Shown in pieces: positions 61,538-64,000 of a stretch of DNA of 64,000 nucleotides. The stretch's first letter is position 1. Each line of letters opens with the position of its first letter. The DNA is taken from positions 186,001 to 250,000 of the forward strand of contig NZ_JAEUAK010000010.1 in assembly GCF_019511345.1 (NCBI RefSeq). Reading direction: 5' to 3'. The notes beneath the pieces are model-generated. The model was not told the origin of the DNA and ran no database searches. It saw nothing but the letters and a program-made list of their open reading frames with translations. This stretch comes from Rhizobium mesosinicum. GTDB taxonomy: Bacteria > Pseudomonadota > Alphaproteobacteria > Rhizobiales > Rhizobiaceae. Both the position numbers and the translations under genes were made by a program.

Positions 61538-64000
61538 TCAGGCGGCGTCGTCGATCTCTTCATCAGCCTTGCGCGGCACGTAGTTCAGCACCGGTCCGAG
61601 CCAACGCTCGACCTCGGTGACATCCATGCCCTTGCGCTTGGCATAATCTTCCACCTGATCGCGCTCCACCTTGGCAACCCCGAAATAGTAGGAGTCGGGG
61701 TGGCCGATATAGATGCCGGAAACCGACGAGCCGGGCCACATCGCATAGCTTTCCGTCAGCTTCACGCCGGCGGTGTTCTCCGCATCCAGAAGACCGAACA
61801 AGGTCTTCTTCTCGGTATGATCAGGCTGGGCCGGGTAACCAGGTGCCGGGCGGATACCGGCATAGGCCTCGGTGATCAGATCCTCGTTGGAGAGATGCTC
61901 GTCCTTGGCGTAGCCCCAATATTCGCGACGGACGCGCTCATGCATGCGTTCGGCGAAAGCTTCGGCGAAACGGTCGGCGAGCGCCTTGACGAGGATCGAG
62001 GAATAGTCGTCGTTCGAGCGCTCGAAGCGCTCGGCGATTGCGATCTCCTCGAAACCGGCAGTCACCACGAAGCCGCCGACATAGTCCTGCACGCCACTGT
62101 CCACGGGCGCTACGAAGTCCGACAACGCGACGTTCGGGCGGCCGTCGCGTTTCGAAAGCTGCTGGCGCAGCGTGTAGAACGTCGCCAACTCTTGCCTGCG
62201 GGCATCGTCCTTGAAGAGACGGATATCGTCGCCGACCGTGCCAGCCGGCCAGAAGCCGATGACGGCGCGCGGACGGAACCACTTCTCGTCGATAATCTTC
62301 TTCAGCATTGCCTGGGCGTCGTTCCAGAGAGCACGAGCAGCTTCGCCCTGCTTCTCGTCCTCAAGGATCGCCGGGTAGCGGCCGCGCAGTTCCCAGGTCT
62401 GGAAGAACGGCGTCCAGTCGATGTACCTGGCAAGTTCGGCCAGATCGTAATCTTCGAACACCTTGGTTCCGAGGAAACTCGGCTTGGTCGGCTTGTAGGC
62501 GGCCCAGTCGACCTTCTGTGCATTCTCGCGGGCACGCGACAACGGCAGACGCACCTTCTCTGCTTCGCTGCGCGCATGAGCGGCGGCGACCTTGGCATAT
62601 TCTGCCCTGATGTCGTCGATATAGGACTGACGACCCTCCGGCGACAGCAGCGAGGAGACGACGCCGACAGCGCGGCTGGCGTCAGTCACATAGATCGACT
62701 GGCCCTTGTTGTAACCCGGATGGATCTTCACGGCCGTATGCACGCGGCTCGTCGTTGCCCCGCCGATCAATAGCGGAATGTCGAAGCCCTGCCGTTCCAT
62801 TTCGGCCGCCACATGCACCATCTCGTCAAGCGACGGGGTGATCAGTCCGGAGAGACCGATGACATCAACCTTCTCGGCGACAGCCGTCTCGAGGATCTTC
62901 GTTGCCGGCACCATGACGCCGAGATCAATGATCTCGTAATTGTTGCAGGCGAGTACGACACCGACGATGTTCTTGCCGATATCGTGCACATCGCCCTTGA
63001 CGGTCGCCATCAGGATCTTTCCGGCAGACTTGCGTTCCTCGCCGCCATTCTGACGCTTCTCCTCCTCCATGTAAGGAAGGAGCACGGCAACCGCCTGCTT
63101 CATGACACGGGCGGACTTGACCACCTGCGGCAGGAACATCTTGCCCGAACCAAAGAGATCGCCGACGACGTTCATACCGGCCATCAGCGGACCTTCGATG
63201 ACGTGCAGTGGGCGCGCGGCTTTCTGGCGCGCTTCCTCGGTATCAGCTTCGATATATTCAGTAATGCCGTTGACCAGCGCATGTTCGAGGCGCTTTTCCA
63301 CGCTCCATTCGCGCCAGGAAAGATCCTGCACCTTACCTTCCTTGGCGCCGGCGCCGCGGAAGCGTTCCGCAACCTCGAGCAACCGTTCGGTCGCATCGGC
63401 GCGGCGGTTCAGCACCACGTCTTCGCAGGCCTCGCGCAGTTCCGGATCGATCTGGTCATAGACCGCAAGCTGGCCGGCATTGACGATGCCCATGTCCATG
63501 CCCGCCTGGATGGCGTGATAAAGGAATACGGCGTGCATCGCCTCACGCACAGGCTCATTGCCGCGGAAGGAGAAGGAGAGGTTCGACACGCCGCCCGAGA
63601 TGTGAACGAGCGGCATGGTCTTGCGGATCGTGCGCGTCGCCTCGATGAAGTCGACACCGTAATTATTGTGTTCCTCGATGCCGGTCGCGACGGCGAAGAT
63701 GTTCGGATCGAAGATGATGTCTTCGGGCGGGAAACCGACCTTTTCCGTCAAAAGCTTGTAGGCGCGCGTGCAGATCTCAACCTTGCGTTCATAGCTGTCG
63801 GCCTGCCCCGTCTCGTCGAAGGCCATTACGACGACCGCCGCGCCGTAATTGCGCAGCAGGCGCGCCTGGGCGAGAAAGTTCTCCTCCCCTTCCTTCAACG
63901 AGATCGAATTGACGATCGGCTTGCCCTGAACGCGCTTCAGGCCGGATTCGATGATCGAAAATTTCGAGCTATCGATCATGACCGGCACGCGGGCGATATC
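61538..64000 (-). CDS. metH: Cobalamin-dependent methionine synthase, 5' end cut off by window edge
   Basis: Moves the methyl of methyl-THF to homocysteine through cobalamin. About 820 C-terminal residues are visible: the folate-binding barrel (PVMIDSSKFSIIESGLKRVQG onward), the helical cap, the B12 domain with GDVHDIGKNIV (cobalt-binding His) and IGLSGLITPS, then the SAM-binding activation domain ending MWPGSSVSGIYIGHP. The homocysteine domain lies beyond the edge. Partner of metF in this window. Confidence 0.96.
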   Translation of the reverse strand, partial: DIARVPVMIDSSKFSIIESGLKRVQGKPIVNSISLKEGEENFLAQARLLRNYGAAVVVMAFDETGQADSYERKVEICTRAYKLLTEKVGFPPEDIIFDPNIFAVATGIEEHNNYGVDFIEATRTIRKTMPLVHISGGVSNLSFSFRGNEPVREAMHAVFLYHAIQAGMDMGIVNAGQLAVYDQIDPELREACEDVVLNRRADATERLLEVAERFRGAGAKEGKVQDLSWREWSVEKRLEHALVNGITEYIEADTEEARQKAARPLHVIEGPLMAGMNVVGDLFGSGKMFLPQVVKSARVMKQAVAVLLPYMEEEKRQNGGEERKSAGKILMATVKGDVHDIGKNIVGVVLACNNYEIIDLGVMVPATKILETAVAEKVDVIGLSGLITPSLDEMVHVAAEMERQGFDIPLLIGGATTSRVHTAVKIHPGYNKGQSIYVTDASRAVGVVSSLLSPEGRQSYIDDIRAEYAKVAAAHARSEAEKVRLPLSRARENAQKVDWAAYKPTKPSFLGTKVFEDYDLAELARYIDWTPFFQTWELRGRYPAILEDEKQGEAARALWNDAQAMLKKIIDEKWFRPRAVIGFWPAGTVGDDIRLFKDDARRQELATFYTLRQQLSKRDGRPNVALSDFVAPVDSGVQDYVGGFVVTAGFEEIAIAERFERSNDDYSSILVKALADRFAEAFAERMHERVRREYWGYAKDEHLSNEDLITEAYAGIRPAPGYPAQPDHTEKKTLFGLLDAENTAGVKLTESYAMWPGSSVSGIYIGHPDSYYFGVAKVERDQVEDYAKRKGMDVTEVERWLGPVLNYVPRKADEEIDDAA

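Overview
The window is chromosomal DNA of a GC-rich alphaproteobacterium, most probably Rhizobium (R. etli/leguminosarum group or a close relative). The evidence is the mraZ-to-ftsW division and cell-wall cluster beside rnpB, a PPi-dependent phosphofructokinase, the btaA-btaB betaine-lipid pair, an ArsR-methyltransferase fusion next to metF, several family-1 ABC uptake systems and rhizobial-type intergenic palindromes. No phage, integrase, transposase, CRISPR array, tRNA or rRNA gene was seen.

Layout. 1-10512: dcw cluster on the minus strand (mraZ, rsmH, ftsL, ftsI, murE, murF, mraY, murD, ftsW; ftsW runs off the left edge), with a long mraZ leader carrying four TGGG repeats in 10-bp phase. 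10513-10915: RNase P RNA. 10965-18017: a DAO-family oxidoreductase, lytic transglycosylase, amidase, DjlA-like co-chaperone, pfp, LysE exporter and a second transglycosylase. 18058-25094: beta-lactamase-fold hydrolase, btaAB with a possible Pho box, GH25 muramidase, MltB-type transglycosylase, EamA exporter and an unlisted 25-codon membrane peptide. 25212-28949: metF, its fused regulator with a palindromic operator, and ettA. 29058-38167: RNase T2, a hydrolase/DMT/CoA-transferase/TPP-enzyme operon, RidA, a DUF442 protein, a DUF4432 protein and an L,D-transpeptidase. 38299-39009: an orphan ParA-like ATPase behind a consensus CtrA site.

39246-46881 is the most interesting region. It is a five-gene leftward cluster (N-formylglutamate amidohydrolase family, APC permease, glutamine-synthetase-like ligase, aldehyde dehydrogenase, iron alcohol dehydrogenase) closed by a terminator, with a divergent RpiR-type regulator whose SIS domain lacks the usual sugar-phosphate motif. 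The gene set fits gamma-glutamylation, oxidation and deglutamylation of an amino alcohol such as ethanolamine. 47068-50998 is a complete ABC importer preceded by a Pho-box-like array. An MFS transporter, a NIPSNAP protein and a truncated EamA pseudogene follow. 53123-60715 is a sugar ABC importer with a Gfo/Idh/MocA dehydrogenase, a BadF-type sugar kinase and a GntR/UTRA regulator arranged around an AT-rich region with TTGGTAT half-sites. 60719-61362 is a VapBC-like pair, and the right edge is the C-terminal two thirds of metH.

The window is rich in peptidoglycan enzymes: precursor synthesis and FtsI/FtsW in the dcw cluster, three transglycosylases, an amidase, a muramidase and an L,D-transpeptidase. 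Methionine recycling appears twice (metF with its regulator, and metH). Gene starts were moved from the longest reading frame wherever a Shine-Dalgarno sequence, a signal peptide or overlap with a neighbour supported it.
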